From the NCBI GenBank assembly GCA_031268195.1, contig JAIRXQ010000085.1, forward strand, positions 1 to 41,078: 41,078 bases of DNA. Direction: 5' to 3'. Below the pieces are notes generated by a model. The model was not told where the DNA came from. It made no database searches and saw only the letters and a list, made by a program, of their open reading frames with translations. Of this stretch, positions 1 through 8,274 are shown piece after piece. Each line of letters begins with the position of its first letter. The stretch's first letter is position 1. Position numbers and translations under genes: made by a program. Source of the stretch: Azoarcus sp. (GTDB lineage: Bacteria > Pseudomonadota > Gammaproteobacteria > Burkholderiales > Rhodocyclaceae).

Positions 1-285
1 ATCCCGTCGGCAAATCATGCATCACGATCGCTTGACCCATGTCTCCGAAGCTTGGCCTTGGCTTACTCAGGCTCGCATCCTGATGCGTAGATTATTCATG
101 TTTTGAAAACACCCTCTGAAAAATCAACGAGTTAAAAAGTTCATGCAATCGCCCTGCGACTTAAGGCTGCTTTGAGCGCCGTAGGGACAGTTTGTGGTAA
201 TACGTCATCGAGCTCACGGAGTTCCCGTCCGGGGACCCGCTGTTTTGCGCTCCGGAACCGTAAGCTGCTTGGGGGAGAGTGGAGA
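1..285. other. Intergenic region with no gene recognised
   Basis: No convincing gene is seen at the left edge. Apart from the 44-bp repeat, it holds a small perfect hairpin (CGCATC-CT-GATGCG, 74-87). A minus-strand open frame passes through the repeat and could be a decayed transposase tail, but its upstream part overlaps the exported-protein gene and has no family resemblance I recognise. Confidence 0.4.
114..157. repeat. 44-bp direct repeat, copy 1
   Basis: This 44-bp segment is identical to 13693-13736, in the same orientation. Both copies are AT-rich islands in GC-rich DNA. On the minus strand it contains the end of an open frame reading R-A-I-A-stop. In this copy the open frame continues upstream as ALSRRAIA, which could be the 3' end of a transposase gene. 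Similarity to the other copy continues weakly past the GCAGGG edge, with small indels. The likely meaning is the terminal part of an unidentified insertion sequence or a MITE-like element. The family is not recognised. Confidence 0.8.
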
Positions 286-663
286 ATGCGACGCCTGATC
301 ATTGCGGCCCTTTGCCTTTCGCTGGGCGGCCAACTCGTTTTTGCAGAACTCACTTTTGCCGAACCATTGAACTGGGACGAGGCAAAATGGACATGCCCCT
401 CCTCCATCACGGTGCGAGCCCTGACGTTCAAGCTGCACAGTGTCGCGGTTTCCAACGGTCCTCCGGAAAATCTCGAAGAACTGATCCCGGAGCGCGTGCA
501 GGACGCATACCGTTGGCGCATGGAAAACCGGAACACTTATCTTTCGTGTATCTATGACAATTTCAAGATAAGACTCGCCGCACACGCAAAGGGCGCCTCG
601 TTTTGCGCCTATCAGGAAAACCCGGTGCGCGCGGCGTGCTGGACGGCGTCCGGGCCTCGATGA
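286..663 (+). CDS. Small exported protein, STY0301-like
   Basis: A 125-residue protein with an N-terminal signal peptide (MRRLIIAALCLSLGG, probable cleavage near residues 20-25). I chose the ATG at 286 because a purine-rich GGGGGAGAG lies just upstream and the signal peptide starts there; an in-frame start at 172 would bury it. Four cysteines (CPSS, LSCIY, SFCAY, AACW) and the order CPSSI / YLxCxY / C / C resemble the STY0301 family of small periplasmic proteins of unknown function, which suggests two disulfides. This is a family-level resemblance only. It sits immediately upstream of ptsH, where betaproteobacteria often carry a PTS EIIA gene. Confidence 0.6.
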   Translation: MRRLIIAALCLSLGGQLVFAELTFAEPLNWDEAKWTCPSSITVRALTFKLHSVAVSNGPPENLEELIPERVQDAYRWRMENRNTYLSCIYDNFKIRLAAHAKGASFCAYQENPVRAACWTASGPR

Positions 664-691
664 AATCGCGGCCATCGCAACCGTCATCGGC

Positions 692-697
692 TACAAT
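692..697 (+). promoter_or_regulatory. Possible -10 element upstream of ptsH
   Basis: TACAAT lies 40 bp before the ptsH start. No good -35 is seen at the right spacing, so this is a weak call. ptsH also has no clear Shine-Dalgarno sequence. Confidence 0.25.
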
Positions 698-736
698 CAC
701 CCGGCGTACGGAACGCGTATCTGTATCTTTCAGAAC

Positions 737-1006
737 ATGCCGAAAACCGAAGTGGCGGTCATCAACAAGCTGGGGCTGCATGCGCGCGCCTCGGCCAAAC
801 TCGCGCAACTGGCGGGCGAGTACGCATCCGAGGTATGGCTGGAGCGGAATGGACGGCGGGTGAGCGCCCGCAGCATCATGGGCTTGATGATGCTCGCCGC
901 CTCGAAAGGGACGACGCTCACGGTCGAAACCGTGGGCGAGGACGCCGAGGCCGCGCTGGCAAGCATCATCGCACTGGTGGCGAACCGTTTCGACGAAGAA
1001 GAATGA
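737..1006 (+). CDS. ptsH: Phosphocarrier protein HPr
   Basis: An 89-residue HPr of normal length. The phospho-accepting histidine is H15 in KLGLHARAS, and the regulatory serine position is S46 in ARSIMGLMML, both at canonical numbers. HPr receives phosphate from EI (next gene, 16 bp downstream) and passes it to EIIA-type proteins in the cytoplasm. In many betaproteobacteria this pair belongs to a regulatory PTS without a sugar permease, and no permease or EIIA is visible here. No strong ribosome-binding site precedes the ATG. Confidence 0.97.
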   Translation: MPKTEVAVINKLGLHARASAKLAQLAGEYASEVWLERNGRRVSARSIMGLMMLAASKGTTLTVETVGEDAEAALASIIALVANRFDEEE

Positions 1007-1022
1007 GGAGGGGGGCGCCGCG

Positions 1023-2747
1023 ATGAGTTTCACCGTCCACGGATTGCCGGTTTCGCAGGGCATCGCCATCGGGCATGTACATCTGGTTTCACACGCGCTG
1101 CTCGAAGTCAATCACTACCAGATCGCGCCGCGCCACATCGCCGAAGAACTGACACGTTTCGACAATGCCGTGCACAGCGTGGAAGGCGAACTGCTTGGCC
1201 TGAAAGCCGCCACCGCGTCCGCACAGCCACACAAGGAAGTGGGCGCGTTCATCGACCTGCAACGCATGATGCTGGCCGATCCGGTGCTGATCGGCGCGGC
1301 GCGCGCGAAGATCGAAGAGCATCACACCAACGCGGAATGGGCGCTGGTGCAGCAGATGGAATCGGTGGTCGAGCAGTTCCAGCAGATCGAAGATCCATAT
1401 CTGCGCGAACGCCGGGCCGATGTCGTACAAGTCGTCGAACGGCTGGTGAAGGCGCTTTTGGGCGATCCCGGCCACCTGCCGCCCAAGCGCAAGGACGGGC
1501 TCGGCACCGTGGTCGTCGCGCACGACCTGTCGCCCGCCGACACCATCGGCTTTCGCGATCACATCGCCGGTTTCGTCACCGACATCGGCGGCCCGACGAG
1601 CCACACCGCCATCGTCGCGCGCAGCCTCGGCATTCCGGCGGTCGTCGGCCTCTACCACATCCGCGACCTGCTGCGCGACAACGAACTCATCATCGTCGAC
1701 GGCACGCGCGGCATCGCCCTCATCGACCCCGATGACAGTGTCGTCGAAGAATACCTGCTGCGCCGCTCGGCCCTCGAACTGGAACGCTCCAAACTCAAGC
1801 GCCTGCGCGACACCCCGGCGGCGGCGCTCAGCGGCGAGCTCATCGAACTGCTGGCCAACATCAGCGGCCCGCAGGACGTGGGGCAGCTGAAAGAAACCAA
1901 CGCCGACGGCGTGGGCCTGTTCCGCACCGAATTCCTGTTCATCGACCGCGACACCCTGCCCGATGAGGACGAGCAATACGAAGCCTATCGCGCCGTGCTC
2001 AAAGGCGCGGGCGGCAAACCCGTTACCGCTCGCACCTTCGATATTGGCGCGGACAAATCCTTCGCGGGCAAGAGCCGCAACGAAGCCAATCCCGCGCTCG
2101 GCCTGCGCGCGGTGCGCTATTCGCTGGCCGAACCCAAGTTTTTCGTCACCCAGCTGCGGGCGCTGCTGCGCGCCTCCGCGCACGGCAAGCTGCGCATCAT
2201 GGTGCCGATGCTGGCGCACCCGGATGAGATCGAGCAGACCCTGGCCCTGATGGAAAAAGCCAAGGAGGAATTGCGCGACGAAAAGGTGAAATTCGACGAA
2301 AACCTGCCCATTGGCGGCATGGTGGAAGTCCCCGCCGCCGCGCTGGCGCTCAGCGTGTTCGTGAAACGTCTGGCGTTCCTCTCCATCGGTACGAACGACC
2401 TCATCCAATACACGCTGGCCGTCGACCGCGGCAACGAAGCCGTGGTGCATCTCTACGACCCGCTGCACCCAGCGGTGCTGCGCCTCATCTCCGGCGCCAT
2501 TCAAGCCGCGCAACGCGCCGAGCTGCCGATCGCGGTCTGCGGCGAAATGGCGGGCAACGCCGACTACACCCTGTTGCTGCTCGGCATGGGCCTGCGCAGC
2601 TTCTCGATGCACCCTGCGCGCATCCTGGAGATCAAGCAACAAATCCTGCGCGCCGACCTCGCGGATTTGACGCCCAAGGTGCAGCGCATCCTGAAAATGG
2701 ACGAACCGGCAAAGATCCGGGAAGCGGTGGAGAAACTGGGGGGATAG
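1023..2747 (+). CDS. ptsI: PTS enzyme I (PEP-protein phosphotransferase)
   Basis: A 574-residue enzyme I, full length. It autophosphorylates from PEP and transfers phosphate to HPr. The N-terminal HPr-binding and swivelling domains carry the active histidine H194 in GGPTSHTAIVARS. The C-terminal PEP-binding TIM barrel carries GLFRTEFLF, the conserved IGTNDLIQYTLAVDR signature and the catalytic cysteine C506 in AVCGEMAGN. A strong GAGGAGGGG sequence lies before the ATG. It is co-transcribed with ptsH. The minus-strand open frame covering it is an antisense shadow. Confidence 0.98.
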   Translation: MSFTVHGLPVSQGIAIGHVHLVSHALLEVNHYQIAPRHIAEELTRFDNAVHSVEGELLGLKAATASAQPHKEVGAFIDLQRMMLADPVLIGAARAKIEEHHTNAEWALVQQMESVVEQFQQIEDPYLRERRADVVQVVERLVKALLGDPGHLPPKRKDGLGTVVVAHDLSPADTIGFRDHIAGFVTDIGGPTSHTAIVARSLGIPAVVGLYHIRDLLRDNELIIVDGTRGIALIDPDDSVVEEYLLRRSALELERSKLKRLRDTPAAALSGELIELLANISGPQDVGQLKETNADGVGLFRTEFLFIDRDTLPDEDEQYEAYRAVLKGAGGKPVTARTFDIGADKSFAGKSRNEANPALGLRAVRYSLAEPKFFVTQLRALLRASAHGKLRIMVPMLAHPDEIEQTLALMEKAKEELRDEKVKFDENLPIGGMVEVPAAALALSVFVKRLAFLSIGTNDLIQYTLAVDRGNEAVVHLYDPLHPAVLRLISGAIQAAQRAELPIAVCGEMAGNADYTLLLLGMGLRSFSMHPARILEIKQQILRADLADLTPKVQRILKMDEPAKIREAVEKLGG

Positions 2748-2819
2748 CGCGGCGGAAAAAACACGCCAATCTCCGGGGCGGTTTATAAAAGCAAGATAAG
2801 GCGGGGTCGCCTGCCAAAC

Positions 2820-3590
2820 TCAGGCCGTCCCACCGTCGGAATGCGCCTCTAACCATTGCCACCCAGTGGCCGTCAGCCGGTAACGCTGGCTGCGGCTGTT
2901 GGGCTTGTCGGGCTGGGCCATTTCGATCACACCCAGATCGAGCGCAGGCAAGAGGTAGGCTCGACGGAAATGTTCCCGGTGTGCCAGCCCCAGCGCATCC
3001 TGTATGGCTTGCCGGGTCATTTCGCCGTCGAGCCGCGCCAGTAGCGCCCCAACTTGCGCGGTAACTTGCGCGGTGTCCGCTGCGAGAGCGAGCGCCAACG
3101 GATGCCTCGGCAACCGGATCACGAACGAAAGCCGATCGTCGTCCGTCTCGAACAGCGGCGCGGGCGAGCCATTCGCTGCCATTTCCTTCAGGATTTTCGG
3201 GATGCCGGTGGAACGCCCCTCGGTCATCTCCAGCTCCTTCAGGAACTCGCCGATGCGCCGGTTGCGGTAACGGCGGCTGACGGCACGGCCTGCCTTCAGG
3301 TCTTCCATCCGGATCGACCGATCCGGGCCGGGGAAGCTGAGGACAGCCAGTTCGTCGTGACTTATACGCACTTCGATGGGCTCACGTTCCTCGTAGGAGC
3401 GGTGATAGACCGCGTTGACCACGGCCTCCTCGATGGCTGCGTAGGGGAAATTCCAGATTCGCGTGGCCTCGGCCCGGTCAGAATGCTTGATGACTGTTTC
3501 GTGCAGATAGTTGCGCTGAAGCTGGCATAGCAGATCGTTAAGATTGATGGGGAGTTTGGAATTCAATCCGAGGCGATCCGTGTTGGTCAT
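2820..3590 (-). CDS. C-terminal part of an AlbA_2/RecG-like ATP-binding regulator (probable remnant)
   Basis: A 256-residue protein that aligns by eye with the C-terminal half of the predicted transcriptional regulators that pair an N-terminal AlbA_2 (Schlafen-type) domain with a HATPase_c_4 ATP-binding domain. Visible are AAIEEAVVNAVYHRSY (ATP-binding helix), SFPGPDRSI, RRYRNRRIGEFLKELE and EGRSTGIPKILKEM, then a winged-helix tail (QAIQDALGLAHREHFRRAYL). The AlbA_2 domain of about 200-300 residues is absent. An ATG at 3590 with GGGAGG six bases upstream could still allow translation, so it is either a remnant with a fortuitous start or a short stand-alone form. It lies between ptsI (convergent) and mnmA (same strand). 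Confidence 0.7.
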   Translation of the reverse strand: MTNTDRLGLNSKLPINLNDLLCQLQRNYLHETVIKHSDRAEATRIWNFPYAAIEEAVVNAVYHRSYEEREPIEVRISHDELAVLSFPGPDRSIRMEDLKAGRAVSRRYRNRRIGEFLKELEMTEGRSTGIPKILKEMAANGSPAPLFETDDDRLSFVIRLPRHPLALALAADTAQVTAQVGALLARLDGEMTRQAIQDALGLAHREHFRRAYLLPALDLGVIEMAQPDKPNSRSQRYRLTATGWQWLEAHSDGGTA

Positions 3591-3765
3591 GTTGAACCTC
3601 CCGCATCTCTCTGCCGCTCTTCGGTCTTCTGGGCGGTGGATGCCAGCGATGCAACGTTTCATCTTGAACGATTCGGGATGACGTGGGCGACGGCCATCAT
3701 ATTATCAGTGTGGTACACAGCGAAAATTGATGGTGCCCGCTTCTCATGCCGCTTCGCCCCCGCCG

Positions 3766-4902
3766 TCACGCAATCACCCCGCCCCCCAGACACACCTTCG
3801 ACTCGTACATCACCACGCTTTGCCCCGGCGCGAGGGACCATTGGGGCCGGGCGAAGGCGAGCTCCATATGATCGGGCGCGATGGCTTCGATTTCGCAGGC
3901 CATATCGGCGGCGCGGTAGCGGGGCTTGGCGCTGTAGACCCAGTGCGCGCGCGGGGGGCGCGCCGCGATCCAGTTGAGATCGAAGGCGGTGAGGCGATCC
4001 TTCAGCAAGGCGGGATGGTCGTGCCCCTGTACGACATAGAGCACGTTGGCGGCGATGTCCTTGCCCGCCACGTACCACGCGTCGTGTTCGCCCGCATCAT
4101 CCTGCATCTCGCGGATGCCGCCGATGCCAAGCCCCTTGCGCTGACCGATGGTGTGGTACATCAGGCCGTGATGCGCCCCGATGAGGCGGTTGCCGTCGAG
4201 GGTGCGAATCTCGCCGGGGCGGGCGGGCAGGTAGCGTTGCAGGAATTCGCGAAACGGACGCTCTCCGATGAAACAAATACCGGTGGAATCCTTCTTGTCC
4301 GCCACGGACAGCCCCGCCTCGGCGGCGATGCGGCGCACATCGCGCTTGTAGAGCCCGCCGAGCGGAAAGATGGCTTTTGCCAGTTGTTCCTGCGTGAGCC
4401 GGTAGAGGAAATAGCTCTGGTCCTTGGTGCCATCCTCGGCCTTGAGAAGCTGGTATTCACAGCGGCCGTCGGCCTCCCAGGCGCGCGCTTGCGCGTAGTG
4501 GCCGGTGGCGATGCGCTGCGCGCCGAGCGTCATGGCGTGATCGAGAAAGCAGCGGAACTTGATTTCGGAATTGCACAGCACGTCGGGGTTTGGCGTGCGG
4601 CCGGCTTCGTACTCGCGCAGGAAATCGGCAAAGACGCGCTCCTTGTATTCGCGGCTGAAATCGACCGCTTCCAGATCGATGCCGATGACATCGCACGCGG
4701 CAGCGGCATCGACCAGATCCTGCCGCGTCGAACAGTATTCGCCATCATCGTCATCGTCCCAGTTTTTCATGAACAGGCCGCTCACGTCATAGCCCTGACG
4801 CTTGAGCAGCAAGGCGGAAACAGCGGAGTCGACGCCGCCGGAGATGCCGACGACCACTTTCATACCTTCGCCGTCCCCTGCGCCGTCCTGTATCGCGGTC
4901 AT
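3766..4902 (-). CDS. mnmA: tRNA-specific 2-thiouridylase MnmA
   Basis: A 378-residue enzyme that thiolates U34 of tRNA-Lys, -Glu and -Gln, using ATP to adenylate the base and sulfur delivered by a relay. The PP-loop SGGVDS is at residues 21-26. The two catalytic cysteines are C110 in LCNSEIKF and C210 in [12 protein letters not shown]. The ATG at 4902 is preferred because AAAGGGGG precedes it at good spacing, 12 bp after the NUDIX stop; a second ATG (residue 14) lies nearer the conserved core. It is co-transcribed with the NUDIX gene upstream. Confidence 0.97.
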   Translation of the reverse strand: MTAIQDGAGDGEGMKVVVGISGGVDSAVSALLLKRQGYDVSGLFMKNWDDDDDGEYCSTRQDLVDAAAACDVIGIDLEAVDFSREYKERVFADFLREYEAGRTPNPDVLCNSEIKFRCFLDHAMTLGAQRIATGHYAQARAWEADGRCEYQLLKAEDGTKDQSYFLYRLTQEQLAKAIFPLGGLYKRDVRRIAAEAGLSVADKKDSTGICFIGERPFREFLQRYLPARPGEIRTLDGNRLIGAHHGLMYHTIGQRKGLGIGGIREMQDDAGEHDAWYVAGKDIAANVLYVVQGHDHPALLKDRLTAFDLNWIAARPPRAHWVYSAKPRYRAADMACEIEAIAPDHMELAFARPQWSLAPGQSVVMYESKVCLGGGVIA

Positions 4903-4914
4903 GGCGCGCCCCCT

Positions 4915-5367
4915 TTACTCGTAATGACGCAGCAGTTCCAGCCCGTAGCGCCGCCCGGCGAGGTAATCCTCGACGCATTGCAGGATGAGCGGATTGCGAT
5001 GACGCTCGCGCGTGGCCTTGAGTTCGTCGAGCGTCATCCACACCGTGCGCAGGATGCCCGCATCGAGCTGGCGGCCCGGCTGGAGCTCGCCCGCCGTGCC
5101 GCCGAAAGCAAAGCGCAGATAAGTGACATCGCCCTGCGGACGCGGCCAGCGGTAGATGCCAATCAGGTATTGCGGCTCGAACGGATGCGCAGTTTCTTCC
5201 AGCGCCTCGCGGCTGGCGGCGGCGGGAAGCGATTCGCCCGCTTCGAGATGCCCGGCGGGTTGATTGAAACGGATGCCGTCCGAGGTTCTTTCCTCGACCA
5301 GCAGGAAACGGCCATCGCGTTCGATGACCGCGGCAACGGTGACATTCGGTTTCCAGCGCTGAATCAT
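4915..5367 (-). CDS. NUDIX hydrolase, NudJ-like
   Basis: A 150-residue NUDIX hydrolase. The Nudix box GHLEAGESLPAAASREALEE (about residues 39-58) matches the GX5EX7REUXEE core, although the usual glycine two residues after EE is alanine. Length and position directly before mnmA match NudJ-type enzymes, which hydrolyse HMP-PP, thiamine-PP and nucleoside di-/triphosphates; substrate cannot be read from sequence. It is the first gene of a two-gene minus-strand operon, divergent from ilvE. Confidence 0.9.
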   Translation of the reverse strand: MIQRWKPNVTVAAVIERDGRFLLVEERTSDGIRFNQPAGHLEAGESLPAAASREALEETAHPFEPQYLIGIYRWPRPQGDVTYLRFAFGGTAGELQPGRQLDAGILRTVWMTLDELKATRERHRNPLILQCVEDYLAGRRYGLELLRHYE

Positions 5368-5398
5368 GGCGGGCGCAGACAGGAATCTTAAAGCGCAT

Positions 5399-5404
5399 AT
5401 TCTA
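5399..5404 (-). promoter_or_regulatory. Probable -10 of the nudJ-mnmA promoter
   Basis: On the minus strand this reads TAGAAT inside GGCGCTAGAAT, about 32 bp upstream of the NUDIX start. The same 11 bases occur on the plus strand at 5482-5492 as the ilvE -10 region. No clear -35 is visible. Confidence 0.4.
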
Positions 5405-5430
5405 GCGCCCGCACCGCGCGGCCAGACACG

Positions 5431-5480
5431 CTTTTGCTCGCTTTTTCCCCCTTTTGCCGCTTTTGCCCGCTTTTACCCTT
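5431..5480. repeat. Phased T-tracts, imperfect CTTTTGCCCG tandem array
   Basis: About five imperfect copies of a 9-10 bp unit (CTTTTGCTCG, CTTTTTCCCC, CTTTTGCCG, CTTTTGCCCG, CTTTTACCC). T-tracts begin at 5432, 5442, 5452, 5461 and 5471, so they are in helical phase. Such phasing usually bends DNA. The array lies between the two divergent promoters. Confidence 0.75.
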
Positions 5481-5492
5481 TGGCGCTAGAAT
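5463..5492 (+). promoter_or_regulatory. Probable ilvE promoter
   Basis: TTGCCC (5463-5468) and TAGAAT (5487-5492) are separated by 18 bp, upstream of the ilvE start at 5576. The -10 sits in GGCGCTAGAAT. Confidence 0.45.
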
Positions 5493-5575
5493 CGTCGGTT
5501 ATCCGCCCGTCCGACGGGTGCATCGCGCTTCATACCCCCCCTCACTACCCCCACCCTCACCGCTGGAGAACCTAA

Positions 5576-6496
5576 ATGTCAATGGCAGATCGCGACGGCT
5601 TCATCTGGAAAGACGGCAAGCTCGTCCCGTGGCGCGAAGCGACCACGCATGTGCTCACCCATTCCCTGCACTACGGTCTTGCCGTGTTCGAAGGCATTCG
5701 CGCCTACGACACCGAAGCCGGCACCGCGATCTTCCGCCTCGTCGAGCATACCCAGCGCCTGCTCAACTCCTGCCGCATCTACATGATGAAAGTGCCGTAT
5801 GCGCACGAAACACTGATGGAGGCGCAAAAGGAAGTCGTGCGCGCCAACAAGCTCAAAGAGTGCTACATCCGCCCGATCGTCTTTTACGGCTCGGAAAAGA
5901 TGGGCATCTCCACCGTGGGCGCAACCGTCCATGTCGCCATCGCCGCGTGGCCGTGGGGCGCGTATCTGGGCGAGGAAGCCATCGAGCACGGCATCCGCGT
6001 CAAGACCTCCTCCTTCGCGCGCCACCACGTAAACGTCACCATGCCGCGCGCCAAGCTGGCGGGCGCCTACACCAACTCCATCCTCGCCAACCTCGAAGTC
6101 ACCCACGACGGTTACGACGAAGCGCTGTTGCTCGACACGCAAGGCTTCGTGGCCGAAGGCTCGGGCGAGAACCTGTTCATTGTCAAAAACGGCACGCTGA
6201 TCGAGCCGGAAATCGCCTCCGCCCTGACCGGCATCACGCGCGACTCGGTGATCCAGATCGCACACGAGCTCGGGCTCGAAGTGCATTCGCAACGCCTGAC
6301 GCGCGACGACATCTATCTGGCCGACGAAGCCTTCTTCACCGGCACCGCCGCCGAAATTACGCCGATCCGCGAACTCGACAACCGCAGCATTGGCAGCGGC
6401 CGGCGCGGCCCGGTCACCACCACGCTGCAAGCCCGGTTTTTCGACGTGGTCAATGGCCGCGCGCCGCAATACAACCACTGGCTGACCCACATTTGA
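5576..6496 (+). CDS. ilvE: Branched-chain amino acid aminotransferase
   Basis: A 306-residue fold-type IV PLP enzyme that interconverts Leu/Ile/Val and their 2-oxo acids with glutamate/2-oxoglutarate. The PLP lysine is K160 in MPRAKLAGAYTNS; HYGLAVFEGIRAY, EGSGENLFIV and the ALTGITRDSV cofactor-binding segment are present. TGGAGAA five bases before the ATG supports this start; a second ATG two codons later is possible. The upstream region holds a probable promoter and phased T-tracts. The phosphohexomutase gene follows after 19 bp. Confidence 0.97.
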   Translation: MSMADRDGFIWKDGKLVPWREATTHVLTHSLHYGLAVFEGIRAYDTEAGTAIFRLVEHTQRLLNSCRIYMMKVPYAHETLMEAQKEVVRANKLKECYIRPIVFYGSEKMGISTVGATVHVAIAAWPWGAYLGEEAIEHGIRVKTSSFARHHVNVTMPRAKLAGAYTNSILANLEVTHDGYDEALLLDTQGFVAEGSGENLFIVKNGTLIEPEIASALTGITRDSVIQIAHELGLEVHSQRLTRDDIYLADEAFFTGTAAEITPIRELDNRSIGSGRRGPVTTTLQARFFDVVNGRAPQYNHWLTHI

Positions 6497-6515
6497 GCTG
6501 ACGAGGACCGCCCGC

Positions 6516-7901
6516 ATGCCCCCCTATCCGCTTCCCGCCGCCGAAATTTTCAAGGCTTACGACATTCGTGGCATCGTCGGCAAAACGCTCACTTCCGAGG
6601 TCGTGCGCGCCATCGGTCATGCCCTCGGCAGCGAGGCCGCGGCGCGCGGTCTGAAAGCCATCGTCATCGGGCGCGACGGACGGATTTCCGGCCCTGAACT
6701 GGCCGGCGCACTCGCCGAAGGTATTCGCGCTGCGGGCATCGACATCATCGACATCGGCTGCGCGCCCACGCCGGTCACTTATTTTGCTGCACATCACCTC
6801 GGCGTTCATTCCTGCGTCTCCGTCACGGGCAGCCACAATCCGCCCGACTACAACGGCCTCAAGATGGTGCTCGGCGGCGAGACGCTCTATGGCGAAAAAA
6901 TCCTGGCGCTCCGCGAGCGCATCGCCAACGGCGCACTCACGCATGGCACGGGCACGCTGCGCAACGCCAACGTCATCGACGACTACCTCGCCCGCATCGT
7001 CGGCGACGTGAAGCTCGCGCGGCCGATGAAGGTCGTCATCGACTGCGGCAACGGCGTCGGCGGCGCGGTCGCCCCGGCGCTGTTCCGCCGCCTCGGCTGC
7101 GAACTCACCGAACTGTTCTGCGAAGTCGACGGACATTTCCCCAACCATCACCCCGACCCCAGCAAGCCGGAAAACCTCAAAGACGTCATCCGCGCGCTGG
7201 CCGACAGCGACGCCGAGCTGGGCCTTGCCTTCGATGGCGACGGCGACCGTCTCGGCGTCGTCACCAGGGATGGCGAAATCATTTTCCCCGACCGCCAACT
7301 GATGCTGTTCGCCGCCGACGTACTCAGCCGCGTGCCGGGCGGCGAGATCATTTATGACGTGAAATGCACACGTCACCTCGCCCCGTGGGTGCGCGCCAAA
7401 GGCGGCAAGCCGACGATGTGGAACACCGGCCACGCGCTGGTCAAAGCCAAGCTCAAGGAGACTGGCGCGCCGCTCGCGGGCGAGATGAGCGGCCATATGT
7501 TCTTCAAAGAGCGCTGGTACGGCTTCGACGACGGACTTTACGCGGGCGCACGCCTGCTCGAAATCCTGTCGAGATCCCCCGACGCCAACGCCGTCCTCAA
7601 AGCACTCCCCAACGCGGTGTGCACGCCGGAGCTCAACATCAAGATGAGCGAAGGCGAACCGTTCGAGCTGGTCAAACGCCTGCGCGAACAAGCCCAATTC
7701 GACGGCGCACGGGAAATCATCACCCTGGACGGCATCAGAGCCGAATACCCCGACGGCTTCGGGCTGGCGCGGCCTTCCAACACCACCCCGGTCGTGGTGC
7801 TCAGGTTCGAGGCCGACAACGATGCGGCGCTGGCGCGGATTCAACAAACGTTCAGGGTTGCGATCGATGGCGTTTGGGCGGGATTGACGTTGCCGTTTTG
7901 A
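6516..7901 (+). CDS. Phosphomannomutase/phosphoglucomutase
   Basis: A 461-residue alpha-D-phosphohexomutase of the AlgC/ManB type that interconverts hexose 6- and 1-phosphates for surface polysaccharide precursors. N-terminal FKAYDIRGIVG; active phosphoserine S106 in TGSHNPPDYNG; Mg2+-binding D240/D242/D244 in DGDGDR; sugar-binding GEMSGHMFFKER; C-terminal phosphate-binding RPSNTTPVVVLRFEA. All four domains are present. GAGGA lies upstream of the ATG. It is probably in the ilvE transcript. Confidence 0.95.
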   Translation: MPPYPLPAAEIFKAYDIRGIVGKTLTSEVVRAIGHALGSEAAARGLKAIVIGRDGRISGPELAGALAEGIRAAGIDIIDIGCAPTPVTYFAAHHLGVHSCVSVTGSHNPPDYNGLKMVLGGETLYGEKILALRERIANGALTHGTGTLRNANVIDDYLARIVGDVKLARPMKVVIDCGNGVGGAVAPALFRRLGCELTELFCEVDGHFPNHHPDPSKPENLKDVIRALADSDAELGLAFDGDGDRLGVVTRDGEIIFPDRQLMLFAADVLSRVPGGEIIYDVKCTRHLAPWVRAKGGKPTMWNTGHALVKAKLKETGAPLAGEMSGHMFFKERWYGFDDGLYAGARLLEILSRSPDANAVLKALPNAVCTPELNIKMSEGEPFELVKRLREQAQFDGAREIITLDGIRAEYPDGFGLARPSNTTPVVVLRFEADNDAALARIQQTFRVAIDGVWAGLTLPF

Positions 7902-7905
7902 AGTC

Positions 7906-8196
7906 ATGTTCCCGCGCCGCCGTTCCATCGCACTGTTCCTGACGATCCTGTTCTTTGCGATACAGGCGTTCTGGCTCGTCCACCGCCTGGAGCACGATGT
8001 TGGAACGGACGCGAACAGCGAAGCGGCGTGCGAGTTCTGCCTTTCCGTACACGGCATGGGCAGTGCGCTGCTGGCGGCAGAACGGGTTCTCGCGCGAATC
8101 ATCGTCACCGCGGCTGCGCCACCGGCTGTTTTCCCAGCGTTACGTGACGCCGATCCCGTCCAGCCCCGGCAACAAGGGCCGCCCAAAATCTCCTGA
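7906..8196 (+). CDS. Small membrane-anchored protein with a His/Cys motif, first gene of the metal cassette
   Basis: A 96-residue protein with an N-terminal hydrophobic segment (about residues 7-25), then H26, H30, C42, C45 and H49 (HRLEH ... CEFCLSVH). This arrangement could bind a metal such as Zn or Cu. It recalls small DUF2946-like proteins found beside metal-transport genes, but I do not assign it firmly. The start lies 5 bp after the phosphohexomutase stop and lacks a clear ribosome-binding site, which suggests readthrough expression. The outer-membrane protein gene follows after 78 bp. Confidence 0.55.
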   Translation: MFPRRRSIALFLTILFFAIQAFWLVHRLEHDVGTDANSEAACEFCLSVHGMGSALLAAERVLARIIVTAAAPPAVFPALRDADPVQPRQQGPPKIS

Positions 8197-8274
8197 AAAA
8201 CCGCTTCTTGATCGACGCCCGGCCGGGCTGTGCCCAGCGGGAGGTCGCGCATTCTATTTTTCAGGAGTCATTTC

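Noticed and set aside
1089-2642. Long minus-strand open frame across ptsI
   Set aside because: It is antisense to a complete enzyme I; it is His/Gln/Arg-rich in the way typical of GC-rich shadow frames and matches no family.
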